A stretch of DNA of 64,000 nucleotides from Maea johnstoni (GCA_963942565.1 OZ012698.1:33602827-33666826), one strand, 5' to 3'; positions 28,410 through 45,200 are shown, counted from the first letter of the stretch. The notes: generated from the letters alone by a model not told the origin. Program-made: numbers and translations.

Positions 28410-28620
28410 AATTCTTTGAGAAATTGTCGTCTGGATATATCATATTCTTAAAAATATCTTGGAATTTCAGAATCATTTCACAAAATATCTTAAGGAGATA
28501 TGTTGCCAGTGATCGTATACGCATTTCTCCTTCAAATATTTCTCCACTTGCCTTCACTTTAAGGATTTCGCCATAAAGTGTTTGATTGCATTTGGCTGCT
28601 GTGAGCATCTGTGATTCAAT
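28410..28620. repeat. Dispersed repeat, copy 1 of 3
   Basis: Shares with 36165-36360 and 36715-36915 the order TTGTCGTCTGGATATAT, a TTTTAAAAATAT-like block, CACAAAATATCTTAAGGAG, CTCCTTCAAATAT, TTTCACTTTAAGGATTTC and GCTGCTGTGAGCAT. Diverged copies of an unnamed interspersed family. Confidence 0.6.
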
Positions 28621-29225
28621 TTTAGTGTAGACCTAGTGTCTGAGAACACGTCTTTGTTTGACTTTGGATCCGATTTTCATGGAAAGATCGCAAAAGAGAA
28701 GAATACTGTTTCTGGGAAATTGTGTCTAGACCTAAGCTTAGTTCTATGGATAGAAAAGTATTAGCTAAGATAAAATTCCATTCCATGTCTTCACTTATAT
28801 ATGACATATAGGTCAGATTTATTTTTTCAACATCGAGTCATCGAATCGAGCTCATGTTTCATTGTTGTTTATATCCTTAATGTGCCTCGATGACCTAAAG
28901 GGACCTTGGGGCCAGGAGAAATAGCCATACGTTCACATTAGGTGTTCACACATTGGAGGTTTCCCGCGTAATTTAACGAAAATGTGTGATTTGCGCTATA
29001 AGAGGAGATTTACTCCTCAAATATTTGAAATCTACGTTTTTGGGTGTTGGGGTTGTTTTAGTGTTATTTCTAGGTGTTTTTTTTTACGAATGTTATATCC
29101 TACATGCTATTCTCCATAATCAGACTAACCGTAACTGTCTAGGCCATCACTGGGCAGACTTAGTGGAAAAATAGCTCAGGACCTCTAATAGACGTGCACG
29201 GGAGCCGGGGAGGGTATTTGTATAC
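28621..29225. other. Non-coding, nothing recognised
   Basis: No supported gene. Confidence 0.4.
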
Positions 29226-29395
29226 ATGGATGTGTGTAGGTATGTGTGTGTATACTTGAGAATACAGGCATATACATACATAAATATTTGTATGCCTGTA
29301 TTTATGTATGTATGTATGTATGTGTTTCATGTATGTATGTATGTATGTGTGTATGTATGCATGTATATGTGTATGTATGTATGCACGCATGGGTT
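29226..29395. repeat. (GTAT)n-rich microsatellite
   Basis: Runs of GTAT/GTGT, purest at 29303-29360. Confidence 0.85.
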
Positions 29396-30070
29396 TGTGC
29401 ACGTTTGGCTCCATGTAGTTCGGACCTGGTCATTTAAGGACACATGGACAGACGTGCGCCCAGTCATACAAAGTTCACCAGGTTCCCCGGTTACTGCGGC
29501 TCTTTAGTGCTCGCGGTAGCCCCTAGATTTCTAGGCTGTCATATGTATTTTCTGTTCTGTTACCTAGCACCAAATATTCTGGGTGGCCATTTAATGTACA
29601 CTTATCTCACCAGGATTCAGTTTGAGTATGACAGAGATGGGAGGAGCAGGTGGTGCCATTTATCTATCATACCTGGTACTACACCACTCTGCTTGGTCAG
29701 CACAGAAGGGAATGTCAGCTGTTCAGGGACTAGGAACCTAGTCTATGCTCGCGGCAGTCTGCAGCTACCAGCTCCTCGAGTAACAGACAGACAGCAATAG
29801 CTTTACAAACCTAGTTGTTGATACAGAGAGCTAAGAACTTCAATGTCTTAAGTTGCGCTTAAAATGTCAACGGGATAGATATATCTCTTTATTTAAACGA
29901 ACCCCCTCATAGAACGCACTCCCGTCAGAAATTTCCGAATTCAATAGTGTGCAAAGTATAGCAAGGTGTATCAATGTTTCGACTATTGTCATAATTTAGT
30001 CTTCCACTTGACAGCCACATTGTCAAGCCTTAACCGTGACTAACCAACTGTCAACGGTGAAGAAAATGAA
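29396..30070. other. Moderately GC-rich DNA, no supported gene
   Basis: An open frame of 118 codons spans 29444-29800 (+). It has no recognisable domain and no clear splice context. It is recorded here, not called. Confidence 0.35.
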
Positions 30071-30300
30071 AGAATCCCTTGAGAGTCCCTTGAGAATCCC
30101 GTGAGAATCCCATGAGAATCCTGTGAGAATCCCGTAAGAATCCCTTGAGAATCCCGTGACTGTCCCGTGAGAATCCCATGAGAATCCTGTGAGATTCCTG
30201 TGAGAATCCCGCGAGAATCCCGTGAGAATCCTGTGAGAATCCCATGAGAATCCTGTAAGAATCCTGTGAGAATCCCGTGAGAATCCCATGAGAATCCCGT
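30071..30300. repeat. 11-bp minisatellite (GAGAATCCCGT)
   Basis: About 21 units of GAGAATCCYRT in tandem. Because 33 bp equals 11 codons, long frames encoding SWDSHGILTGF-like repeats appear on the minus strand. They are a by-product of the repeat. Confidence 0.9.
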
Positions 30301-30733
30301 GGAGATGGAAGTAACCGTTGGAGAACTTTACCCAAGGCACTGGCAACGCTCTAACATGCCTCAAAAAACAGGACTGGATCTAGACTGTCGACAATGGTAG
30401 ACAGAGGTCAGGGTTGGCAATCAGCGAGCGAAGATTTCGAGCCCTAGGCCTTGGAACCTGGCCATCTTGACAGCTGCGCCTATTGTATAACCTAATTTTA
30501 TAACCTACTAATGCCAATGTGATAACATCGTTTTTATAAAAGTATATCTAGGACAAAACCTGATGCTAAAGAATTAGAAAAAAAAACTCTTCTTCTTTTA
30601 AGAAATCTCGATTTTGCATTAATATCTTCAAATATCCGGTTACGTTATAGACTATTATTCCTTAAGTATTTTTCAAATAGAAGTGCTGATAGCCAGTAAT
30701 CTGCAGTGCCTTGAATGCAGGAATAAGGTTGAA
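30301..30733. other. Non-coding, nothing recognised
   Basis: No supported gene. Confidence 0.4.
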
Positions 30734-30927
30734 CCTTCCAATGCCTAGGCGACTTTCATCCAACGCACACAGATGCAAAAATTATACCTAAATCCTGCCA
30801 TGTTGGTATCCAATAGAAAGCTTTCGCTGAGTACTCTCAAATGAGTACCCATAAGCCAGGGTTTCAATCATTTTTCAGCTTTTTGTGTCATTTTTATTGG
30901 CAAAATTAGCTTCCAGCAGCATAAGGG
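30734..30927. mobile_element. piggyBac-like MITE, second copy
   Basis: Matches 15620-15826 along its length. The left end is CCTTCCAATGCC and the right end CAGCAGCATAAGGG followed by TTAA. The left target has changed to TTGA. Confidence 0.65.
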
Positions 30928-32177
<1,250 letters not shown>

Positions 32178-32181
32178 TTAA

Positions 32182-32386
32182 GCTTTCCAATGCTGAGGCT
32201 ACCTTCTTCCAAAGCACAAGGACGCAAAGATCTTTGAAATTATCTTAACCCAGTCATGTTGGTATTCATTGGATAGCTCTCGCTGAGTACTTTCAGATGA
32301 GTACCAATGTGCTAGGGTTTCGGTAAATTATCCAGATATTTTGCATCATTTTGTATTGGCCAAATTAACCACCAGCAACATAAGGG
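32182..32386. mobile_element. piggyBac-like MITE, third copy
   Basis: Flanked by TTAA at 32178-32181 and 32387-32390. The body matches 15620-15826 closely (TTGGTATTCATTGGATAGCT and TATTGGCCAAA shared). Confidence 0.75.
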
Positions 32387-32724
32387 TTAATGGGTTGAAT
32401 TACATGCTATGGGAAAGACATAATTAAAATCAGACTAACTAATAGCTGCGGTGATCAAGGTTTACAGCTCAAGGTACATGTATGTTAGACTAGCACATAG
32501 CCTATGATTTATTTTCTTATTACCTTGTATTCAGTTAATTTGTTATTTCCTTTTCTTTTTATTAGTAATTTTGTTTATTCTAATATTAAAATGTTTTGTA
32601 CTTGCTATGATGTTGTACAATTCAGTACAGTCAATGCATATACAATATTGTATATGTATCATATACAATGCAATTAGATAATGCTTATCTGTTCTGGTCC
32701 GTTCCTTATTCTAGATAGTTATGT

Positions 32725-32930
32725 ATTAGTTCCTGTAACTGGCAATAGGTGGCGCTAAAAGATGATTCCACCGGTCACTTAGAATCCTAGGAATCTGGAA
32801 TAATCTTACTGCAGCCGCCTGGTGAGCAATCTAATAACAAGACTAGGGTAGACACAGTTTTGAGTTGACAAAGTTTTCATGTCAAATATATTAAGAGATT
32901 AAACAAATCTTGGCCTAGGACTAAGCTACA
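32725..32930. repeat. Old dispersed repeat, copy 1
   Basis: Parallels 34020-34215: both have GGCGC near the start, TCACxxAGAATC, CTGGAAxAATCT, GCCxCCTGGTGAGC, and an AGGGTA-CAC-GAGTT series. Confidence 0.5.
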
Positions 32931-33215
32931 TGTATGCATATGAATATCTATGCGGAGCAGATTTGTTCCCCATCTACAATGATTAGGGTCAAGTAGGAAC
33001 CACTATCTCCTGTTTATTAGGTCGGATGCTTATTTTTTTTTAGATTTGTCACCTGTCACCCACACGTATACCATTTCCCGTGGAACTTCACAGCAATATA
33101 CCCCCCCCCCCCGCCCCCAACTTGAGGAAACACATTCCAATTAAATACCTGACGTCACCATTTTTTCCGGACGTTTTTGTTAAAGACGATTTACATTGCT
33201 AACTGTTCTAATGTG

Positions 33216-33219
<4 letters not shown>
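32931..33219. other. Non-coding with C-rich tract
   Basis: C tract at 33101-33118; nothing else recognised. Confidence 0.4.

Positions 33220-33278
<59 letters not shown>
33220..33278. repeat. (TA)n microsatellite
   Basis: About 58 bp of TA. Confidence 0.95.
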
Positions 33279-33281
<3 letters not shown>

Positions 33282-34019
33282 GAATGATTGTTTAATTTTC
33301 TTGTGCTTTGAAGAAGAATGGGTTAAGTAACTCATGCCCTGGACACTGTATAGTAGTACAGTATGTAGTCACGGTCCATGGCATCCACCACTGTGATATA
33401 GACACCTGCATACAGCTAAGGTGACATTTCCTTGCCAGCCGACACCCAGTGTGTATGTTGGCATGTCCTAGATATAGAACGGAAATGTGGGGTTTATACC
33501 AAGTAAATAAGGCCACATGTATTTTACGTGGCGCCAGCAAAGAGCGATGATTTTAGATTCGAATTTCTTTAACCAATTGAGCACAGCCGTATTTTCACAA
33601 TCGTATTGTATGTTTATTGACTTAAAGGACAATATACTTCTCGTGTGAAGGTTTGCAGTGGTGGGAATTTTGGTTTAAGTAGAGAATACCTTAAGAAACT
33701 ATTTGTGCCTATGTTTTATTCATGGTGGGATTACCCTTTTTTATGTTACAAAATCATACATTAAATATATTGGAGTACAATGAATGCAGACTAAATTGTT
33801 CTATTTCCTGATTCTAGATGAAGATGGGATACATTTAGCTCTGACGGTTCAGTTTATGCTCCAAGATTCCAAATGTTCCGACATCCATAGGTTCATTTGA
33901 AATAAGACGCTGTAATATGACCAGCGTCAAAAGGCAGGACAACCACCCTCGACAATGCTGACAGCTTTATTGTGCGACAAAGATTAGCTCCCAGTCTGGC
34001 CTGATCTCAATGTCTATGG
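33279..34019. other. Non-coding, nothing recognised
   Basis: No gene supported. Confidence 0.4.
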
Positions 34020-34215
34020 TGTTAGTTCATGTGACTGATCATAGATGGCGCCAATGATGGTCACCCTGATCAATCAGAATCATGCAACTGGAAAAATCTC
34101 ATTGTGGCCACCTGGTGAGCGATTTCAGAACTAAACCAGGGTACACTGAGTTTTAGTTGGTACACTTTTTGGAAATATGATCAGGTAAAACGTGCTTGAC
34201 CCTGGGCTAACATAG
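34020..34215. repeat. Old dispersed repeat, copy 2
   Basis: Diverged partner of 32725-32930, same orientation. Confidence 0.5.
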
Positions 34216-34342
34216 GGGCGACAGAGCGGCGTTGGGAGAAACAAAGTTCAGGATTTATTTTGGAGGGAGGATTTCATTTATCGTCACTTTTTCTGCCATA
34301 TTACCGCCAAGCCTTGACGATTGACTAGCTGATGGTGGCTAC

Positions 34343-34601
34343 AGTGCCAACATTTAATTTCTGCACTAAATGCCTGGGCAGCCCGGGCATAATACATGAC
34401 CGCACGCCCGATTGCCACCCAATTTCCTGGTCAATGATGCATAGATGACCTAACAACTGAACTTAGTTTTTATTTGCAAGCTTTGTAATGTGGGTGAATG
34501 ATGTGCTTGGCTGTTTTGGGCACGGTATCCCTGGGTGTTTGTACAACCGGGCATTGGCAGACGTCCGGTCGAGTGGTGCAGGAATTAAATGCCTGTACTG
34601 T
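34343..34601. mobile_element. TA-flanked MITE (CAGTGCCAACATTTAATT), full copy
   Basis: A 259-bp element between TA sites at 34341-34342 and 34602-34603. The left end CAGTGCCAACATTTAATTTC pairs with the right end, reversed, CAGTACAGGCATTTAATTCC. Partial copies sit at 12800-12985 and 22354-22490. TA targeting suggests Tc1/mariner (inference). Confidence 0.7.
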
Positions 34602-34859
34602 AGTTGGATGAACTAAATGATTCAATTCTTTACTAGGAATGAATGCGGTAGAGAGGGTCAGTCATGGGGACTACGTTATTGCATAAAAGTCACCCTTTTG
34701 ACATTTTTGGCATTTTTATTCTGGTGTCATTGTAATAGAAAGAAAATAAGAGGAAGCCCTTATGCATATACTCTTAACTTTGCCAAAATCTTTAATTCAT
34801 GGTAATATATATTCCCACTGTTCGTAATTTGGAATTTCGATTTTCGTCACTCTTTCTTC

Positions 34860-35062
34860 CATATTGCGGCTATTAGTCGTGTCTAGCCAGTTCTAAGTGG
34901 AGGAGGAAACCAGAGAATCCGACAGTAACCACCGACTAACCTCAAGTCACAGGCAACCTTTTCACATGCCCAGGATGGGTTCCAAACTAGGGCAGTTATG
35001 AGAGACAGCAAGCAATTAGTGGCAAGCAATCATGTCCTCACTAAGCTATGAGGGCATGCCCT
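34860..35062 (-). mobile_element. Possible tRNA-derived SINE
   Basis: On the minus strand the sequence starts near an A-box-like TAGCTTAGTGAGG and, about 55 bases on, has a B-box-like GTTTGGAACCC. It then runs through AGGTTAGTCGGTGGTTACTG to a GGTTTCCTCCTCC segment, an arrangement common in invertebrate SINEs. The boxes are imperfect, so a chance match is possible. Confidence 0.4.
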
Positions 35063-35076
35063 ATACCCAAAGTGTA

Positions 35077-35105
35077 TATATATATATATATATATCATAT
35101 CATAT
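35077..35105. repeat. Short (TA)n and CATAT tract
   Basis: About 20 bp of TA followed by two CATAT units; a 14-base G run follows at 35151. Confidence 0.8.
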
Positions 35106-36164
35106 CTGACACATGGTATAAGCAAGGTATGAATGATAAACGAGCAACGTGGGGGGGGGGGGGGATGATACCCACATATATTGGTAGACCTACCCTTATG
35201 TTTCTTTGGTTTGACCAATAAATACTCACATAATCACAAATCCGCCGTACAACTTTTGGTGAAATCCTTCAGGTGAAAGCATAGTATGAAAAATATTTAA
35301 AGGAGAAATGTTAATGAGAACATAACCAACATGGTTCCTTCAAATGTTACCTAAATCAACCTTAATATCCCAGTTATTGTCAAAAGGCCAAAGACGACAA
35401 TTTGAAGAGGATCTATCTTAAGCATTAATGGATTAATTCGTCTCTTCTACTTGACCTGGTACTAATGTACTGCAACCATGACTTATAATCCTTATTTGGC
35501 TATTTGTATCAATAAATAGAAATAAAAAAGCAATTTTTACATTTTGAGTTTGTGCCACTGTAACGCTGTGTTGTCAATAAGCAATAACAGCCAAAGTAAG
35601 GTATTTTATTTCCAATTATGTTAAACATTGAAATTTTCTGGGCTGACTATATTCAACATGTTAAAGCATGTCATGTGTCATCGTGAAGTTGAGCCAATAA
35701 AATCACAAAATGTCACGACACCCTGTCAAGGGTCGGTTAGTGCAAGTTAACCTCATTCCTCCCAAACCCATCACATTCTAAAGGACGCGTTTGAGTCGTG
35801 GTAATATTGGGAATTGCAATAAATTAGTTTATTTCTTTATCTTAATCTCATCAAGTAGTAACTTTCACGATCACCAATTGGAATGATATGTGGATATTAA
35901 GCTTATCACGCCTTTATTCAACATATTATATGTTTGCTTTATAAGTCATCCACATAAATTTAGGCTTCAGGAAATTGTCCGAAATTGTTCAGAATTTTGC
36001 TGATGAATATTCGTAAATAGTCATGTATAAACAACATCCAGATATTGCAATTGCATTGTGCCTTCTTGGCTCCGACCAGGGAATGCAAAATCAAACATCT
36101 TTTGAAACAAAACAAACAAAACTGATATAAGGAGAGCCGTAAAGTGTCAACTAATGTTAGGAGT
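35106..36164. other. Non-coding, nothing recognised
   Basis: No gene supported. 35265-35425 vaguely recalls the dispersed repeat of 36165-36360. Confidence 0.4.
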
Positions 36165-36360
36165 TCTTGAACAATTGTCGTCTAGATTTATGATATGTTT
36201 TATAATAGTTTTGGAAATTCATAATAATTCTACAGAATACTTGAAGGAGAGTGTGGGTGGGTAGTGCTCGGATCACATGTTTCCTTTAAATATTATTCCA
36301 ACCTTGCTTTCACCTTAAAGATATCACCACAATCGCCTGGCTGTCTTGGCATTAATGAGT
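36165..36360. repeat. Dispersed repeat, copy 2 of 3
   Basis: Same order of words as 28410-28620: AATTGTCGTCTAGAT, ACAGAATACTTGAAGGAG, TTCACCTTAAAGATATCACC, GGCTGTCTTGGCATTAATGAG. Confidence 0.55.
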
Positions 36361-36714
36361 TAAACAGACAATCGAATCACCAGACAGGTGGTACACCAAA
36401 GCCGGGAAACTGTCATTTTGAACGTTTAACCAATTAAGGCTCACAGTGGCCGGACAATTTTGATAGCACTTATCTTTCATGCAAAAGCATATTTGGGAAA
36501 ATAATTGGAGGAGAAAAATCAATTGAAAGGCTACCAACAACTTCTTTCAAATATTTCTTAAAATCATTTTAATACCAACGGTAGCATGAAAAGTACTGTA
36601 GATCCAGACGAAACAATTCTTGAGGAACCATTAATCACTAATGTGTTAGAACACAGGAACTTTCTCCAGCTCAGTACTAATTTAACCCAGTAATACTTTA
36701 ATAACAGCTCCTCT
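36361..36714. other. Non-coding; contains an inverted scrap of the dispersed repeat
   Basis: 36590-36640 (GATCCAGACGAAACAATTC) is the inverse of the start of the dispersed repeat. Confidence 0.4.
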
Positions 36715-36915
36715 AGAAACTGTCGTCTGGATATATGATATTTTAAAATATTAACTTTGGAATTGTAAATGGTATTACAAAATATCTAAAGGAGGGCTGT
36801 GAGAAGTATTCTGATTACCATTACTCCTTCAAGATGTGGCCAACTATCCTTTTCCGTCAAAAATTTCACCAAAATTGTCAGGCTGCTTTTGGCCTCTGTG
36901 AGCATTGATGGGTTG
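36715..36915. repeat. Dispersed repeat, copy 3 of 3
   Basis: ACTGTCGTCTGGATATATGA to GAGCATTGATGGGTT, parallel to 28410-28620. It lies just upstream of the first membrane-protein gene. Confidence 0.6.
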
Positions 36916-37064
36916 ATAGTCTACTATGTAGTAGAAAACTATATTCCTGTCTTTATGTCTCTGAGGAATATCATGCTTTTTGACTAAGACTACTGAAGGG
37001 CGTGTAATTATTTTCTCCTTTTGTGTGTTTGCAGTTATATAAGGGAACATTCCAAAGGAGCATC

Positions 37065-39940
<2,876 letters not shown>

Positions 39941-40028
39941 AGACACACTAGCGTATTTTATGTGGCGCCCCTGACGGTGTTTTTAGGAACTAAAATTCCC
40001 TACTTAATACGGTAGACTTTAATTTCAT
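39941..40028 (+). other. 3' untranslated region start, copy 1
   Basis: Similar to 55168-55240 after copy 2. Conserved 3' flanking words, including GTGTGTCTGCCCTAAAGGCA (40348; 55329), continue after the inserted hairpin. An AATAAA lies near 40542 and its counterpart near 55519. Confidence 0.4.
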
Positions 40029-40234
40029 GCAGGCGTCACGATTGACGTCATGGAAGCTTGTGATCTTGGAATCCCCTACCTGGGGTTAGTGTTTAGGAAT
40101 CCTGTACAGGGTAATCAGTGTCAGGGTTACCTAGCCCTAACTCTAACCATGGACCTGATTCCTAACCCTAACCCTAACCCTAGATAGGGGATTCCAAGAT
40201 TACAAGTTTCAATAACGTCATTCCTGACACCTGC
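40029..40234. mobile_element. Hairpin MITE with TTAGGG-like words
   Basis: Left arm 40029-40090 (TGGAATCCCCTACCTGGGG) and right arm 40170-40234 are inverted copies. Inside the arms are CCTAAC/GGGTTAG runs. Copy 2 lacks the element between 55240 and 55250, so it is an insertion downstream of gene copy 1. Confidence 0.65.
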
Positions 40235-41589
40235 GGGGAACAAGAGTCTTCGCCAACTTATATCATTGTATTCAGCCCTATACGCTCATGAATGTTGACC
40301 TTATGAATAGATGTTGATCATCTAAGATAACACTTAACAATTGAAGAGTAGTGTGTCTGCCCTAAAGGCAATTCTATTGCACAAAAATACCCTGATCATG
40401 TTTTGGCCTTTAATTAGGATTTTCTTGTTATTCCTCCACGAAATTCCAAATGAAAATATTATGTTACACTAAGCACTAAAACTCATCGAAAGGAATTGTA
40501 ATGGCATTGCCTAGAGGGTTGTAAACGCATCTTGAAACAGAAATAAATCAAGTGACATTTTGCCATGAGTTGATTAATTGATTCGAAACAAATGAAAACA
40601 CCTTTGTCATTGTTTAGTAGCTGTATTAACCATTCAGTTTCACGCAGCTGATCCATACTGAAACTATCACCATGACGAGTGTGCACCATTATTCAATTCT
40701 ACAAAAAATTGAAGTCTGACAAGGAATCACGTAAGGAAGTTTCCATTGACTTTGAGTTAGGCGGATGTTTTCGCTGGGTACTCTGGTGTCCTCCATCACT
40801 TACAGCTATCCGACTGGTCACGACTTCGCCACAATATGGAGGGAAAGGTGACGATAAACAAAATCCATTTAAATATATACTGTAAATCTGGAAATAAGTG
40901 CTTATGTGTAATTAGTGCGTTTTTTTGCGTCACGCACAATACGCACTTATCAATAAGTTTAGTTCAGTATTCATCCACTAGATGGCGCCACATACATTAC
41001 ATTGAAACGGAGCTACTCGAATAATTTCAACAGTGTTAAGGGGTGGGAGGGAGAAATAATCAAGATAAAACAATTGACTTGTTTATATCATGCTAATTAT
41101 ACTCAGATAGAAAAATGTATTCAATCTAACAATGACAAAAAGCACAGTATTGAAAGCATTTTTGATTCTGGTATGTAGTAAGTTGGGCACAATTACTAGC
41201 TTTGTTTGTAGGTTCAGCAAACATATGTGTGTGACTGTGTACTGGTTTCACACACCAGAGCTTTCCAGGTCACAGTACCACAGGAAAGTGATGTATGGAG
41301 GAGAGAAATTTCGTTCCGGTTCCGAGTTTTATACCTGGTCGAGAAAACATACAATACCCTGTGGAAAGCGATGAAATCCTTAAACAAAAGATACCATGTT
41401 TTCCTCAATCTTGTTCAACTTTGTGTGGGATGTCGATGACGTAGACATGAACATCATTTTAATTCTTTTTCCGGGTTTTGTATATGGGGCGATATAACAA
41501 ATAAATTGTCGAAAACTACGAAAGGACTATAAAGCAAATCCTGACCGTGTCCTAGAATTTCTCGTGCTGTCGGCCATGAACACCTGACA
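40235..41589. other. 3' flank of gene copy 1
   Basis: 40260-40800 matches 55240-55790 downstream of copy 2. 40800-41589 has no seen counterpart. No further gene supported. Confidence 0.5.
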
Positions 41590-41798
41590 TAACTGGGTCA
41601 ATGGTGACATTGACTGCGCATGACCATTACTTATCACACCTGGCCAGGCCAACATTGGCGATAAATCAATCATATAGGAATATGTTCACAAATATTTGGA
41701 GAAAAGTTCATTTTCTTAATTAATCTAAAAATCTCTTTAGAAATGATTTTGATATTTAATTAAAGTATATGAGAACTTGTCCAATCATGATTTAGTAA

Positions 41799-42276
41799 TG
41801 TAAACCACAAAACACCAGTTTTCCTTTTCATTGGTTTATTCAATGTAACATTCGATTCATGGTTACATGGTTCATGGTTCATGGTTGTATCAATGGTGTT
41901 CTAGGTGTTCTTATGGTGATAATGATGATTTACTAAAACAAAAATAAAGAACCAAAAATAAGCACTATAAAAAGTTACAGAATTCTCTAAATGAATATAA
42001 ATAGACTTAAAATAGAATAAACTCAAAATACATATGAAATAAGACTTAAAGCAACTAAAAAACTAAGTACCTGATGTTGGACCTCAAAGTGACATGCGTT
42101 GACAGTTCTGCTGAGAGTTGGTGACTGCCTTGCCACACCTAAAGCACCTGACCAGTGTCCTAACTGAGCGTGCTCAGGATCTATAATTAGAGGAACTGGT
42201 CAGGCGCATGATTCCATATAGAAAATATAGAGGTCAGCACCTCCATCAACATCTCTTAAGTACATAGGCTGTTACA
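41799..42276 (-). repeat. LTR (3' side of the BEL/Pao element)
   Basis: 478 bp, with a purine-rich tract GAGGGGGAGTA adjoining it on the inner side in element orientation. Confidence 0.85.
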
Positions 42277-45200
42277 TACTCCCCCTCAATGGGGAATTAA
42301 TATTCGCAATTTAACAAAACAATCCAAAAACAGCCAAAAACACTTATTTCTAATCTATTATTCATTCAAACATGGTCACATTCTAGTGGACTATTCATTT
42401 AATATGGTCACATTCTAATTGCCTTTTCATTCAACATGGTCACATTCTAAGAGCATGCATAACTTGTGAACCGGGCGTCTCAAGTTATTAGAACCTGTGC
42501 TCACAACAGCTTCTCTGGCATACCCTTTCTTGTCCTTAACTATTTCAACCACCCTCCCGAGGGACCAGGCATTACGAGGTGACTGATCTACTATGAGTAC
42601 GATATCACCCACCGCAACATTCCTACTAGGGAGCAGCCATTTTTGGCGTTCCTGCAACTTTCGTCTTTGCCTGGGGGGTTCATACATACCGGGTCCATCT
42701 AGCAAAAGGTGATTTGGTGTTAAAGTCTAAATATCATGAGGGTCAGCTGACATTCTCGTGATGGCGCCTCCGACCCCTGTTTTAGGGTGTCTTACGACAT
42801 ATTGGAAAACGTACCAACCATCACTCCTTTCCAAGTCCTTCTCAGGAACCTCTTTGTCGTAATCTTTCTCGAACATTTCATTCATGAATTCCTGGTATTC
42901 AGTCATTCTCGTCTCATCACTGACAAGGCGGCGCCTCAGTGAGCTAGGGCGCGCACACGCTTGCTCTGGATTATCAGGTGAGGACATTTTGTCATCTCGG
43001 AACGGGAGCGGGAGGACATGATGCCCTGCCTCAAACTTCCCGGACTCTATCTTCTTCATGAGTTGCATATCCTCTCGTGAGAGGCAATGTTTGTCATCTA
43101 TTGCCTTTTCAGGAAAATCGCGATCTTCGCGTACCATTCTCTCGAGTGATTCTAGCGGTTCTGCAACCACATTTGTGAAGTTTGCAGAAAGCACACAGTC
43201 TTTGTTGCTACCCTGCCTGATCACATTCCAGGGAATCCACCCAATGCGGGTACGGGTGGCATGAGGACTGCTGGCAGGACCCTTACGCATTTCCATTGGT
43301 GTATAAACATCTGGGATGTTGTTACCAATCATGAGACCAATAGGCGCATTGATATTCAGGAGTTTGATACCCTCCAGATGGGGCCACTTGTCAATGTCAC
43401 TTTGCACAGGAATGTGCCGGGCGGTAACAGGCAATTCCTTCTTGGCATACAGGTGAGGAATCTCAATCACTGAGGACTCCTCTAACCCTACAATTTCTAT
43501 GTCCTTGAGTATGTGCGTTTGCACAGACCAAGGAGTACTCATTGTGGCGACAGTGATATTAACCCTCTTTCCGTCACATCCAAGTTTCCTCATGAGGTCA
43601 TGAGTCATAAAGGAAGCATTACTTCCAGGATCGAGGAAGGCATATGTCACAATCTCTTTTGTACTATTTCTTTTCCGGATACGTACCGGCATGATGGCCA
43701 TGGTACATTCTCCTTCACTTTCAATGTCTAATTCCTCATTTCGACCTAGGCTGGCGCTCGATACGACTTTATCCACGCTGTCAGGTCTGGGTTTCATGTA
43801 ATCTTCATTATGAGGCACAGTGGGATGCCTTCGTTTACAAGTGTCACATCTATGCTTTTTAGGGGAGTCTAATCGCATGTGACCTTGACCTAGGCATCCA
43901 AAACACATTCCTCTTTCCATGAGGAAAGTAAATTTTGCGTCTATTGAGAGCTCACCATACTGGTGGCAATCATTCAAAGGGTGATCTTTCCCTGAACATT
44001 ACGCACATTGCTCTACCTCTGGAGTTGTACAAGATCCGCTCACATCTGAATTGACCTTGACCTTGGTCTTATCAGTGGATCCTGCCTGATGGGCAGCTCC
44101 GTTGGTAGGTTTACTTATGGAGGACTGTACCTCCTGTTCAGTTGCTGTTACTGCACAACTGCATTTGACTTGGGATTGGTTCTGGCGCCTACTATTGCGC
44201 TCAGGGACGTATCTCGAAATGGCTTCATGCCCGAATGCAGGGTCGTTTGCCTTTCTAGCTTCGCTTCTCACAAAACTTACAAATTGCTCAAAACCTGGTT
44301 GTCTGAGCATCACTGAGTCTCCCAAGACTCGACTCCTCCATATATCATGAAGGTGAAAGGGCAACTTTCCTAGCAATCTTTTTATATCTTCCAGACTGTC
44401 TAGAGTGCCGCCTGTGTTAACTGATTTCACAGCATGGAGACACTCACCTAGAAAGATCGAAAACTCGTTTAGACCTCTGGGATCATCCGGCCTAATGATC
44501 GGCCAGTCTAGAGCCTTTCGAATAAAGGCACTAACTATAACACTTGGGTTACCGTACCGAAGAGCTAGCTCCTCTAGGGTGGCTGCGTAACCGTTATCCA
44601 GGTAGCCAAAACCGCAAACTACTCGGTTGGCCTCGCCTGTAGTGAATTGTTCTAAATAATTCATGCGTTCCTCATCGGTTTCAGTGTTCATCACCACGCT
44701 AGAGTTAAACTGGCGAAGAAACCGTTTGTAGTCCATAGGATCTCCCTCAAATTTCTTTATCTCTGGTGGTTTCCTAAGAAGCCGTGCCACATGAGTGACT
44801 GCCTCATTTTCTAGAGATCTGAAAGATACAGGTGGCGCCACGGGTGGCACATAAGGGGTGGCTAAGGGTGATAAATTAGATGGCATGGGATATGCACCGA
44901 AACGTGCAGGGTACTCGGGGCGTGCGGAGGGCATATGTGGTGCCCTTGGCACTGGCATAGGTGGCGGCATAGGCTTGCCATAGGTAGGGACTGTATGGTC
45001 AATAAGGACAGTCTGGGGCAAAGCCGTAGCAAAGGATTCAGGCAGAATCACTGAAGTCACTGGTCGCGGAACGTAGGACATAAGTGGCACTGGCGGGGGC
45101 ACCGATGGTGTCAGTGGCGCAGACTGGGGCACCGAAGGTGCCATCAATACAGCTTGACGAGTAGGCGGTGCCAACGGCACAGACAAAGGCGCTGAAGGTG

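Noticed and set aside
29444-29800. 118-codon plus-strand frame
   Set aside because: No domain, no paralogue, no splice support; length is within chance for this base composition.
30023-30364. 94-113-codon minus-strand frames with DSHGILTGFS-type repeats
   Set aside because: By-product of an 11-bp minisatellite; no start context, splice sites or known domain.
30360-30480. tRNA gene-like words near 30420
   Set aside because: No cloverleaf could be drawn; the A and B box spacing does not fit.
37023-37064. Upstream in-frame start (MCLQLYKGTFQRSI) for membrane-protein copy 1
   Set aside because: That Met lies in the intron before the TTTGCAG acceptor. In copy 2 the corresponding exon start is a TAA.
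40120-40190. Interstitial telomere or chromosome-fusion scar
   Set aside because: Only about three CCTAAC units, and they lie within an inverted-repeat element.
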